Shown here: one piece after another, positions 50,321-60,851 of the stretch | Layout: the number at the start of each line of letters is the position of its first letter | Position numbering within the stretch: the first letter of the stretch is position 1 | Source of the DNA: Hoplostethus atlanticus | Taxonomy: Eukaryota > Chordata > Actinopteri > Trachichthyiformes > Trachichthyidae | Length of the DNA stretch: 64,000 nucleotides | Assembly: GCA_034670405.1 (NCBI GenBank) | Contig: JAXDDX010000072.1 | Location: forward strand, 2,417,001 to 2,481,000 | Reading direction: 5' to 3' | The notes under the pieces: generated by a model | What the model was told of the DNA's origin: nothing | Seen by the model: the letters and a program-made list of their open reading frames with translations, nothing else | Database searches by the model: none | Position numbers and translations under genes: made by a program

Positions 50321-50636
50321 CTCACGCCCGGAGAAAGAGAGAAAGAAAACGCCAAGACTCTGGAAACCGGGTTGACGTTGTGCGGCCGCGCTTGCCGTTA
50401 AGCTGTTTTTTTGTTGTTGTTTTTTTTTCGGGGGCAGATGAAAAGAAAAGAATGATAATGAAAAAGGGGATTAACCGCCCCAAAAAAAAAAAAAAAGAGA
50501 GGAGAGGACCAATTGGGCCCAGCCGTTGAACACAAACAAGCCTTCCCCTGTTGGCCTCTATCTCCCCGCTGGAGTTTTTGTTCACCTCAGCACCCCAGCT
50601 CTGAACCTCAACTGAGTTTGTCCTCGTTGTGTGTGT

Positions 50637-50777
50637 GAGTGTGTGTGTGTGTGTGTGGGTGTGGTGGGGTGTGTGTGTGTGTTCCAGACAACAGATTTGC
50701 ATACAAACAACCTGTCCAAATTCACAGGAGGGAGAGGAAGGAAGGGAGGGAGGAAAAAGATGGGCAAGCATGGAAAA

Positions 50778-50806
<29 letters not shown>
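50637..50806 (+). repeat. (GT)n cluster
   Basis: Interrupted GT tract at 50627-50681 and perfect GT at 50779-50806. Apparent proteins of up to 213 codons here read through these tracts and the CT tracts that follow. Confidence 0.9.
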
Positions 50807-50808
<2 letters not shown>

Positions 50809-51015
50809 CGAGAGCAGGCTTGTGTGTGTCGTGCGCGAGGACGTGCACGTGTGCGCCTTCTGCGGGAAGAGCGTCGGAAAAAGGAGGTTTGTTTGTCCTC
50901 CTCAGGTGCTGAGGGCTTTTCGATTTAAGCAGAGTGGAGAATCTCATTACCTGAGTGATGCACTGCCTGTGTTTACATGCGTTATTCCAAAGAGGCTTCG
51001 GCGCTCCCTCATTCC

Positions 51016-51018
<3 letters not shown>

Positions 51019-51055
<37 letters not shown>

Positions 51056-51073
51056 TCCCTCTCTCTCTCTCTC
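51019..51073 (+). repeat. (CT)n tracts
   Basis: CT repeat to 51049, a CCCT-rich interruption, then CT again at 51060-51073. Confidence 0.9.
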
Positions 51074-51284
51074 CGTCGGAAAAAAAAAAAAAAAGACAAA
51101 GTTCCAATTGCAATAACAAACAGCCGGGCTCCGCCGCAGAGGAGGCTCAGGGATCACATGTCTCTTTTTTTTCCCCATAGCAGGGCTGTCGCAGGCTGGA
51201 TGCTTTGGTGGAATTACTTCACGAAAGTTTGCCCTCCCCCGATGACAACACTTGAGAAGACGAACAATGAGGAGAGATAGGAGG

Positions 51285-51286
<2 letters not shown>

Positions 51287-51339
<53 letters not shown>
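51287..51339 (+). repeat. (GT)n microsatellite, 53 bp
   Basis: Uninterrupted GT tract. Confidence 0.95.
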
Positions 51340-51343
<4 letters not shown>

Positions 51344-51867
51344 CGCGCTTCTCTCTTATATAATCATCCTAGGTTGACGGGAATATTGTCGGGGCGCTGT
51401 GGTTTTGACCTCCTTCCTACTGGTTGTTTGTGTTGTTGGCGATCTACGAACGGGAGTTTATTCTACTGGCACTGGATCAGCGAAATGCCTAATACGCCAC
51501 ACGCTTTGCCTAGCTAAGCGGTCAAAGCAGATGTAGCGGTAAATAAAAGAAAGGCAGGTTGAAGTGTGACCTCTCGTTGGGAAAAGCCTTCATTTATGCT
51601 TTTTGTCCCTTAAAAGACCCCATCCTCACACACCTCACATCAGTTTGACACTATTTATGTTTAAAGGCCAGTGCATGATGCCTTAGCTGCACGGCTCACA
51701 CACAGATTAACTAGTTTGCAGCATTCCCCCCGTCTGCGCGGCGGGAATGCTGCTCGGAAACAAGTGACGTCGCGACAAGCGGCGCTCCGAACAATCGTTC
51801 AATTTGTCACCGCTTTTGCATCTTTGCCTCCTTTCAATCAAGCAGCATCAGGCGAGATAAGAGAGGG

Positions 51868-51869
<2 letters not shown>

Positions 51870-51947
<78 letters not shown>
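51870..51947 (+). repeat. (GA)39 microsatellite
   Basis: A perfect GA tract of 78 bases, mirror-symmetric and able to form triplex (H-) DNA. Translated frames over it (Arg/Glu, Ser/Leu) are artefacts. Confidence 0.97.
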
Positions 51948-51952
<5 letters not shown>

Positions 51953-52302
51953 GTAAGAAACAACCCGGAGGCCCATGTTCAGATCGTAGCACCTTTCCTC
52001 GTGCAGAATAGCCTCTATTTTTGACAGCGCGTTTATGAAAAACACCTAAGGAGCGAGCAAAGTTTAGATGAAGCCCTCCGTGTATTTTTTCTTTCTTCTT
52101 TTCTTTTTCTTTCCACCCCCAGCCTCACCGCCGCCACCCTCCCTTGATACACCGGTGCACTAATTGCTACCACCGTGAGTCACAAGCGCTCAACCCATTT
52201 TTTTCCGGGGTGAAAAATTATTACTGGCAAGCTTCACGTCCGTCAACGCACGTTAATTCCCATTTGAGTCTGACGGGTGTGAGTCGGCGTGTGCGTAGGT
52301 GT

Positions 52303-52333
<31 letters not shown>

Positions 52334-52476
52334 CGGTTGGCACGGCGACGAAGCACGTCATAACTTGGGTGGCAAGAGTCGCCTTTGAACTGCACACAGG
52401 GCTGCAATTATAGTCTGGATTTCTGCTCCAAGACAAACCTCGGCCATTTGGGAACATAAGACAACTGCACTCTGAG

Positions 52477-52950
52477 CAAAAAGGGTTCCAAGTAGTACCA
52501 GAAAATGGTTCTGTAGGTGCTTGTGTCATAGCGGAACTCTTTGTGGTGCTTTAAATGACCCTTTGAAGAAGTAGGAAACCTTAAACTCACTCTTAAACGT
52601 GCTTTTATGATGAAACGCATCCATCCTGGTCACAATCTTGACAATACAATAGACTAATGCTTTGGTGGTTTACGGAATACACAACCCCCCCCCTTGCTCC
52701 TCATGTCGCTTAAACCGCACAGTAGGCAGACAAAGGCTGAAAATGAGGATATCATGACCCTTTGAGAATGTATGAAATGCTCCAAATCAGCAGCACTAAA
52801 AGAACCTTTTAAGAACCACACTGGGTTCTTTATACTCATTTGCCAGTTTTTTTCTTATTCCAACAAATTAGAGGGTTCTTTGAGTCGTTACGGTTTTCTA
52901 TAAAACCACTACCCTAACCGAAGGAACCTTGAAGAACCCTCTTTTTTCTG
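52477..52950. mobile_element. 'AGGGTTC' TIR element (MITE)
   Basis: The left end reads CACTCTGAGCAAAAAGGGTTC. The reverse complement of the right end reads CACACCCAGAAAAAAGAGGG then TTCTTC. Internal GAACC/GGTTC words recur (CTTTTAAGAACC, GGGTTCTTTATACTC, GGAACCTTGAAGAACC). This layout is common in fish non-autonomous DNA transposons. No coding capacity. Confidence 0.6.
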
Positions 52951-52989
52951 GGTGTGAGGGTGACAGCAAGGACAGAGAAAAGGTGTTGT

Positions 52990-53365
52990 TAAATCAAGGA
53001 CAAGGACAAGAGAAGCGAGAGAACCGGCCCGATTGGAAGGGCTTCAGGAATTCGTTAGCAAGGGGAGCCAATCAGGGCCAAGCCCTAGTTGTGATGCGTT
53101 TGCTGGAGTGGGTCTGAAACTGCCTGGATGAAAAAAAAACACACTCTCCCGGGCGTCCTGGGTTTGAATCCGTCCCAGGACCTTTGTTGCATGTGATCAG
53201 TCCTGCGTCTCTCTACTGGTAACTGTCCAATAATTGCAAAAATGCCTCAAAAAAATGAACCACTCAAACAAAATCAAAGCTTAGCAATGTTTCTATTAAA
53301 CATCTCTGATCATATAAATAGAGGAAAATATGACTTCCTATAATATGGGACCTTTAAATGTTATT
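52990..53365 (+). mobile_element. GGTCCCATAT-type repeat (family C), copy 2, with nested SINE
   Basis: It shares CCCGATTGGAAGG, GTTGTGATGCG, ACTGCCTGG and ACCACTCAAACAAAAT in order with the copy at 33785. The right end ATATGGGACCTTTA is the reverse complement of the family's left end, so terminal inverted repeats are present. A SINE fragment interrupts it after ACTGCCTGG. Confidence 0.6.
53140..53255 (+). mobile_element. tRNA-derived SINE fragment
   Basis: A clear pol III B box (GGGTTTGAATCC) is followed by CCTTTGTTGCATGTGATC, CTCTCTACTGG and a GCAAAAATGCCTCAAAAAAA tail, matching the 3' half of a common fish SINE. The A-box half is missing. Confidence 0.75.
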
Positions 53366-55257
53366 CTTCCGCCAAGCACTATAGTACCTAAACAGTAGCT
53401 AAGCAAAGTTTAGGTTAAAGCATTAATATTGAAATGCTGTATATTTATTTTATATAATATAATTTACATTTAAATGAACTATTAGACTGGCAAAGTCTGT
53501 GTCTATATATTCTAATATTATACCATTAATATTTAACTGTTCTGCAATCACAGGTGTGTGTTTATCCCGAGGACCAGGACTATCCGTTTTATATCTATAT
53601 CCTTTTTTTTATTGATGGAAGAAATGCGTGGGTGGATGGCTGCATGCCGTTTTTTTTGTGTTATTGACTTAAGTCCCTGGTGAGAGCTGGGGAGGGGGAG
53701 GGGGAGGGGCTGATAGAAAGTGAGGTTGGCTCGTCGCTGGGTGGAGAAGATCCAATCTCTAAATGTGCTGGTGTGAAGGTGGAATACTGCGGGAACCCTG
53801 CTGGGCCGCATTTCACAACTCTTCTAGGGGCTCCATAGGGAGAGCGTTGCCACTGCTCCTATAGTAGCTGCAGGCATGCTGGCAAACACACACCTCACAC
53901 CACCCCCTCACACACACACAAGAAGTTCCTTCACAGCCAATTTACAGCATGCACATATCGTCTACATACAAAACCAATTGGATGAACTCAAAAAGTTTAA
54001 AAAAAAAATGCTTTTCTTAGTTGTTGAAAAACAGATTTTTGCAGATATGACGTTTTCATCTGACAACAGCGATATGAGAGGCACATACATACATATATAT
54101 ACATGCTGGTCTTGGATTAAGTGCGAGACGAGGGGGCCACTCTGAATTCAGATCAGGGACCAAACCACTGGAAGACCCCAACAGGATTCCAGTCTGGGTT
54201 GCCAGGGCAACGTGAACAGAACGCTCAACCATGACAGCAGAACCGCAGAAGACGGCGCGGGGAGCGCAAAAAAACAACGGGGGAACGTGGGAGACGGGAA
54301 GACGGTCCTCGCCGTTTGTGGGGGAACAAACCCAGAAAAACACGGCGTACGCCAGCGAGTCGCGTCACGCCGGGCGCGTTTCAACCCGAGATCAGAAAAT
54401 GAGAGAAAGTTTCGAGAAGGTCTGGGATGCTAAAATAGATGAGTGAAAACCTAAGGGGTCTTGTGTGTGTGCCACGGGCTGCCAACTGGTTGTTTCGCCT
54501 GTTGCCTGGTAACCAATACACCCCCCCCCCCCCCCACCCACACACAAACACAAGTGCTTTTACACTGAGCCATTTCAGACAGTTTCCACCTCGCCGAGCT
54601 GGGAGAACAAGTCGGGTGGGGGGGTGGGGGGCGCGACAGGGGAGGGGGGGGTAAAGGTGAACCGGTCAAGAGGAGGGGTAACACAAAAGGAATTGAGGGA
54701 TGGACAGATAGATAGAAGTACAGTAGAGAGAGAAATGCTGCAGATACCACCACCCCCCCACCCCCCCCCCCCCCCGTTTTCAATCTCAGCAGCAGAGAGA
54801 ACGAACAAAAAAAAAACCTGCAAGGCAAATACTCAACGCCGTTATTTAGCAGCGAGACAGCCGGCGTCCTCCCGGCATCGCTAAACACTTAATTAGACAG
54901 TGAAACTACAGTAGCGGAGCAGCTCGCCGCCACTTTCGCGAGGCCCCGTTGGCGGCTACCTACCGCCGGGTGGCAAAGAGTAGCGCTGTGCCAACAACGT
55001 TAGATAAGCAGATGATGCTGAGGATCTTACCGGAGGATCAAGCCGGTTTGTCCCCGGCCGCCTTTTTCGCGTTTCTCAGCCAATTAACGGCGCTATTATT
55101 GTCCGCGCCGGATCCGCCAAGGACGGCGCAAACGCTCACACAGATGGGACTCGGATAAAACGCGAGTCACCTCTGAGTCACAGCTGTCGACGCTTGTCAC
55201 CAGGGCTCAGGTACTCCACAGCATAAAGTCATTGAACACATAAGAGTGAGGGTGCTA
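53366..55257. other. intron 1 segment without recognised genes
   Basis: Unique sequence with C runs at 54520-54535 and 54751-54775 and G runs at 54617-54652. A CpG-rich 69-codon plus-strand frame lies at 54949-55158; it is not recognised. Confidence 0.4.
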
Positions 55258-55490
55258 CCATATTTCTTTATCGGCATGCTGCACGGTTTAGGTCAAAGTC
55301 GGGAAAAGTCTCTGAAGCAGACTTTAGCCCATCGCGGGACACTAAAACTCTCCAGTGAAACCCAGGATAGGGAGGCAGACTGACACCCCTGAAGCTCATC
55401 ACCTCACCTTCATACGGGCAAGGGGGCTGAGGCTGAAAGGCCCGATATCGGCAATACATCAGCAAACCGGTGTATCAGCCTAACCCTTAA
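55258..55490. mobile_element. TTAGGGT-type MITE (family B), copy 4
   Basis: It contains GGGACACTAAAACTCTCCAG, CTGACACCCCTGAAGCTCAT and CCGATATCGGCAATAC. The right end, reverse-complemented, reads TAAGGGTTAGGCTGATA. The left end is eroded. Confidence 0.55.
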
Positions 55491-55865
55491 CTGGAATAAT
55501 GGATGGGGCACATCAATCGTCCGTGAAGGGGAAGCCAGAGACGTCGTGGGGGAAACACCCTTGGGAAGGCCCCACCGGTGGCCATCTTGGCTGGCAAGCG
55601 ATCGGGAATATGGGAGTGCGCGAAAACCTCGCAAACAAGTCTGATGATTTACGGTGTGATTTATTTTTTAGTTTTTTTTGGAGTGTCTCTTTAAGGAGGA
55701 CAGACAAGATGAATGACGAGACGGGGGGCGGGGGGGGCTCTCTTCACATGTGCAAACAATTTCCCACCGCAGGACGACCAGGGGCCAAATGAACTGTCTG
55801 CTCAGCATGTGAAGCGTGAACAAATGCCTTTCACATTAAGTCAGGGCCCTGGAGACTTAGATAGT

Positions 55866-55867
<2 letters not shown>

Positions 55868-55899
<32 letters not shown>

Positions 55900-55917
55900 C
55901 TGGAGAGAGAGAGCATG

Positions 55918-55955
<38 letters not shown>

Positions 55956-55973
55956 TGTGTGTGTGTGTATGTG
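55868..55973 (+). repeat. (GT)n double tract
   Basis: GT repeats at 55868-55898 and 55921-55973, the second interrupted by two AT dinucleotides. Confidence 0.95.
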
Positions 55974-56639
55974 CACCTGCATGTGCATTTACCATGCAAA
56001 TGCAGGCTTATTATAAAACATTATGGTTCTCCCCAAGTTCCCTCTAAATACGCAATTTAAATTCAGCCAATATCATGTTTAGATTAGATGCTTGCTACAG
56101 GGGGATAATCCTTTGACATGATTGGCTGAAACGACGCTCGCGATCTTGCGGGGCCGCGTCCGAGGATATAGCGTTGGCATGGTAACCGGAGGAGACGGAG
56201 GAGGAGGGGGTAAGAGAGGAGTGGGGGACAGGTGAGTAAGTAGGTGATCCCGCCTGATATCCTTCACACATACACGGGGACAGGAAGTGAAAAAAAAAAA
56301 AAAGTAAACTTTCTCGTCTCGTCTCGAGCGATCGGTGATGATGATGATGATGAGGGATGGTGATGAAGAGGGATAGCTCCTGCGGACGGTGAGGGCAGTT
56401 TGAGCTTCAGAGTGTCTAGACTCCAGAATAAAAGAGGGCTCTTTACACCAGTGGCAGAAATTACCCACAATTCCCCTTTCAGGCTGAGGTGCGGGACAAG
56501 TGTTTGGACTGTCGCCGCCCTCTTTGCCGCTCGTTAATCACTTAGGCTGCTGTGGGACAGGCTAGTAATGATCCTACAACACACACACAGACACACACAC
56601 ACACATTTTTAAAGTGTAAACCCCACGGCAACACATTAG
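55974..56639. other. intron 1 segment without genes
   Basis: Unique sequence with (GAT)n at 56336-56353 and CA tracts at 56579-56606. No gene. Confidence 0.4.
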
Positions 56640-57128
56640 GTAAGGGCTAATCTGACTCTCCTCTACAAAATAATCAACGGGCAAAAAAAGAGAGAATCCC
56701 TATTAAATATTGAGGGCTGTTTCCTCACAAGTACACACAAGCTGAGACGGAGTTTCTTTCCTCAGGCCATCAGGACTGTGAACTCCGACCTCACCAGGGC
56801 CCCCACCAAGACACACACACTGCCCCTCTTATGCACACACACACTCACACACTTAGGTAAGACTACACATAATTTATAATTTATATTACATTATACATAC
56901 AATTTTCCCTTTTTTTACTATATTTTTTTATAAAGTGCTCTTATTGTAAATATTGTGTTGTTTTTTTATATAGAGCTCTTAATAACTGACATTGTAAATA
57001 GTGTGTTGGTTTATTGTAAATAGTGTGAACCTGTTATTTTGCACATTTCTGCTGAGCATTGCCACTTTCATTTCACTACACACCTTGTGTGTGTATGTGA
57101 CAATTAAAATTCTTGAATCTTGAATCTT
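56640..57128 (+). mobile_element. L2-type LINE, ORF2 C-terminal end and 3' tail
   Basis: A plus-strand frame reads LTLLYKIINGQ, then KLRRSFFPQAIRTVNSDL, typical of the extreme C-terminus of fish L2/CR1-type ORF2 polyproteins. It is followed by an AT-rich 3' UTR and the tail CACACCTTGTGTGTGTATG, GACAATTAAAATTCTTGAA, (TCTTGAA)n. It is 5'-truncated: no reverse transcriptase or endonuclease domain remains. Confidence 0.8.
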
Positions 57129-57251
57129 GAAAAGCACACACACACACACACTGATAGTAACGCTGTTCATCACCATAGAGAGAGGACAGAAATAGAGGAA
57201 AGACGAACACAGCTCAGAGCCCTGGGGCTAGTCAACAACTCTCAGAAGAAA

Positions 57252-57256
57252 GGAGA

Positions 57257-57336
<80 letters not shown>

Positions 57337-57346
57337 GAGAGAGAGG
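57252..57346 (+). repeat. (GA)n microsatellite, about 95 bp
   Basis: GA tract with three short interruptions. A (GT)n tract follows at 57475-57495. Confidence 0.95.
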
Positions 57347-57473
57347 GGCACAAAGAGAGTCCTTTCAATAGCAGAGGCTCTCTCGATTCAGAAGGCTGGT
57401 ATCATGTTATAAAGCCTGGTGTCCTTTCCCAGAATGTCTTCTGGGACTTACAAACTTGGTGTGTGATTGTGAT

Positions 57474-57504
<31 letters not shown>

Positions 57505-57554
57505 TATTCTGTCATATAAATCTCTTGTTTTGCTCCTCTCCATCACCGACTGAT

Positions 57555-57800
57555 ACAACACAACAGTGATCCAACCTCTAACCAGTTCACGAAATCTTCT
57601 CCATCTGCTGTTCTGAAACACTCGGTGTCAGGTAGGTCTTTCCCGGGGGGAAAATCCTTTTGCCGCACAGGAAGTGATGCGTTTTGCCATTTCAGGTTTG
57701 TTTGGAATAAAGTAGTTAGCATAGCATGAGCGTGGCTGAACAGACAGAAGAAAAGAGCGCCGCCTATAGAAACGTCGTCAACAGAAAATCCGAGGAGAAA
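57555..57800 (+). repeat. dispersed repeat family A, copy 2
   Basis: Collinear with the copy at 27745 and diverged from it. It has an extra stretch around 57681-57712 (TTTGCCATTTCAGG region). A weaker relative lies at about 59100-59170 (GGTTCTGGTGTCGGGTA, CACAGGAAGTGAC). Confidence 0.7.
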
Positions 57801-59640
57801 AGACGTCGCAGTGCCGGACACGCCGTTTGATTGACAGGTTGATCTCTGGGAAGACGAGCGCTGAGAGACAAAGATGGAGACCGGATAAAAAAAAACAATG
57901 AACTTGAGTAATGACACACGGATGACTGAATTCCTGCAGCCTGAGACGGAGCGGTACAACGTGTTTGGTCAATGTATATTGACTTAAGAGACGTGCCCTA
58001 TGTAGACATTCAATTTAGACACGCGGTAAGCTGGATAAAAAGCTGCGTAAGAAAGAAAAAGACAGGAAAATCCATCCTACTTCCTTTTCCTTACCTCTTA
58101 TTTCTCTTCCTACAATTTCTCTCTCGTCACCGGAACGCTGTCAGGGGCTCTGGAGACCTCTGACCTTTGACCTCTTTGCTAACGTTTGGCAATGGATTCC
58201 CCATCCACCCGTCCAGCCGTCTATTTGCCTTCGGCCTGTCCTGTACATCTGTGTAATGCACCTACATCGCACACACACAGAAACTCAACAAGCTATCACA
58301 TGCAATAAAGCGGGCGATCGCTGTAAGGAGTCACAGCTCACAGTACAAGCAAAAAACGTCCTTTCTGTCATGATTTATGTCAGTTGCGACTTAAGCAAGC
58401 CTTCACTCAATAGCTCGTGAAATAGGTGACCTTAGAAAACCCGCCTAACCCAAATCCAATCCAAATGTGGAACCTCCCAATCCCTCGTGCAAAAAAACGA
58501 AAAGGCGAAACAAGCGGGAGGAGGCAGGGATCCAATTTTCACACCCATCAATCTATACGCCGCTCATAAATGTCAGCCTTAGGGAAATGGAACGGCACCA
58601 TTTGTCTCTGTTTATTGGGCCGGGATGAACTCTTTTTTCCCCGTCGACCTTTTCCGAGTTCCAAGTTAACTGAGGATAAGTCAAGCCTCGTGGTCCTAAG
58701 GGTTGGCAGAGGCTGACCGGTAGGATCCCGTCGGACTCATCGCCTCGATTAAAAAAAAAAAGAAGAAAAAGAGGAGATGGAGAGTTCATCGCAAGAAAGA
58801 CCACAGTCTGTTGGAAGAATGTCAACCCTTTTTATTACAGGACTGCCCAGTCTTAAATGCCAAAGTGCAGGAATCCTACAAGTCAGTGCTGAATAGTGCG
58901 TCCCTAGTCCTGAGACGTGACCTTGGGCCGTTTGTGTGGGCGGATCACCCCGTTTTCTCAACCAATCAGTGACGATTTCAATTTCTTTAAAGCTGCACTA
59001 GGCAAAGGTTATGATACTTTTTTAAAAAACAGCTTAAATCGCAACGTGGGGTGGCAACAAAGAAGAGCGTCACATCCCCGCTAATTGAGACACCGTAGAT
59101 CCGGTTCTGGTGTCGGGTACAGGCACTGGTGGGAAATCTCCGCCCACAGGAAGTGACAAATCGAAATTTAAGAACGCGATGAAAAAAATGTTTTCCTCTC
59201 TTGTCTCTCTTTGGTATCCTTTGGTATGAAGCATCACAGACCAGCCAGGTTGGTAAAGGCCAGCGTGCTGCGTGCAGTTCACTGACGTGGTCGTGTCACG
59301 GGATTTCTGGGTATCAAAGTTCAACATTTTTCAAACAGTCACCTCTCACTGCAATTTGGGGTTTGAAATTGAATTCCTTTAGGCTTGATCGCATTAAGAT
59401 GAATGCTGCCTGCAAATGATTTGTCCAATACAATTTCTCGTATGAGTGTTTCGTGGTCGTTCTTTTATTCAGGGCAGCTACAGCCAGTGTAACAGCCACT
59501 ATGTTATGTTGACCACAAAAAATGATTGCAAGTGATGTCCCCGCCAGACACCACCACTCCAATCCCCTGGGCGTCTGTCAATATCCCATCAACAAAGACC
59601 GCTCTTGTTTACACAGCCACGCTGCTCTCACTTGACCCAG
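57801..59640. other. intron 1 segment without genes
   Basis: Unique sequence. At 58985-59050 lies TTTAAAGCTGCACTAGGCAA, the start motif of a common fish repeat. No exon. Confidence 0.4.
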
Positions 59641-59654
59641 CCCAGAGGGAAAAT

Positions 59655-59955
59655 CACTATAATATTCCTATGGTGTTACTATGGTGACTCTTGAGTGACC
59701 TTATCCTACTTTATGGTATTTTTTGATCTCCTATGGAATCACTATATTCCTGTAGGCGCTTATAATATCACCATACCATTCCTATAATATTCCTATAGTG
59801 TGTCTATGGTACTCAACAGTGAGTTAATGCTGACATCATTGTACTTTATGGTATTTCTTATCTCCTGTTGCATCACTATAATATTCTTAAAGGAGCTTAT
59901 AGTTGTGCTGTGATATCCTCATCATTATAGCATCATCATCATTAGCATTATAGCA
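59655..59955 (+). repeat. diverged tandem duplication, about 135 bp
   Basis: TACTTTATGGTATTT at 59707 recurs at 59842. Both are followed by ATCTCCT, GCATCACTATA-like words and GCTTATA, and both are preceded by a GAGT word and CTATGGT-type words. Confidence 0.6.
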
Positions 59956-60228
59956 TTACAATAGGAAGACCCTGACGGTTGCTGCATCGCGTTTCAAACC
60001 ACAAATGGCCACTGCAAAATTCATGGATAAAAAGCTCCATCAATATTTCAGTCAAGGGTTCGCGTGGCTAAATCAAGCATTAAGCTGTCTGTTTAGTGCC
60101 CCCCCCCCCCTCCAAATAAGCCACACAAAACAAAACAGGAGGCGCGTCCTTGGACACGTTATCGTGGATGCAATGGCGCACGGTGGCATAACCAGTTATC
60201 TGACGCACCTATATAGTACCTATATGTG

Positions 60229-60569
60229 CTGGTTCTCAAAGTGGGGTCCGGGGACCTCCAGGGGTCTCTGGGGAGGGATAGGGGGGTTCCAGGGTGTCCC
60301 CCAGCAAAATAAGGAATAGGTCAGTAAATTCACTAGAAATAATCCCAATTAGAGAATGTATAGGGATTCACATTCTAATCACAGGTTTCACTCTCACCGC
60401 TATTGTTTCCCCACAGCGTAGACAGTTCTACAATTCAACTCTTAAAACAACAACAATCCTCCCATATCGGGGTTCCTGGGACACAACGTGGTCAAATGGG
60501 GGGTCCGGGGCCTTTGTGCGTGTCTGTCTGCAGGGGTCCCCTGACAACGAAAACGTTTGAAAAGCCCTG
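60229..60569. mobile_element. hAT/Charlie-like non-autonomous element
   Basis: It starts CTGGTTCTCAAAGTGGGGTC then CGGGGACCTCCAGGGG, and ends GGGGTCCCCTGACAAC then GTTTGAAAAGCCCTG. The GGTTCTCAAA start and TTTGAAAA-CCCTG end resemble hAT-Charlie inverted termini. No transposase frame. The end lies about 280 bases from the exon 1 donor. Confidence 0.55.
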
Positions 60570-60813
60570 ATCTGATGACAAAGCCCGGTGCGTTAACGTC
60601 TAACAACGCGCGTCCGGCCGGACCAGTCGGATGCGTAAAAACCCAAACCTCCTGCCTCCTCCTTTCTCTTTCGGTGGGAACGGGAACCGCGGCGTGAGCC
60701 TTCCTGCGAGAACAATAACTTGTTATCTGCCCGATGCGCGCCGTGGCTGGACTGATGGATGGCGGAGGGTGACAAAGTGGGGTGGAGGCTGTGCGTGGCC
60801 AGGGGATTGAGAC

Positions 60814-60839
60814 GGGACGGGATGGGACGGGACGGGGGG
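60814..60839 (+). repeat. (GGGAC)n run, potential G-quadruplex
   Basis: Five G runs of three or more with exact 5-base spacing (starting 60814, 60819, 60824, 60829, 60834). It is C-rich on the coding strand and lies 12-37 bases inside intron 1 from the donor. Confidence 0.9.
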
Positions 60840-60851
60840 TATGCTACTTAC

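Larger units (their letters stand above)
1547..60851 (-). other. sorcs1: sorcs1 intron 1 (59,305 bp)
   Basis: The limits are the GTAAGT donor of exon 1 and the CCCGTAG acceptor of exon 2. Very long first introns are a known trait of SORCS genes in mammals. I saw no further SorCS exon and no recognisable nested gene on either strand inside it. Its content is unique sequence, microsatellites, decayed transposons and some candidate regulatory islands, listed separately. An alternative short exon inside it cannot be excluded by eye. Confidence 0.88.

Noticed and set aside
50582-51280. Overlapping frames of 198 and 213 codons on both strands
   Set aside because: They read through (GT)n, (CT)n and A-rich tracts, giving Cys/Val, Thr/His and Ser/Leu runs. 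There is no splice or family evidence.
56640-57128. Host gene exon encoding KLRRSFFPQAIRTVNSDL
   Set aside because: The peptide and the downstream TCTTGAA tail identify the 3' end of an L2-type LINE.
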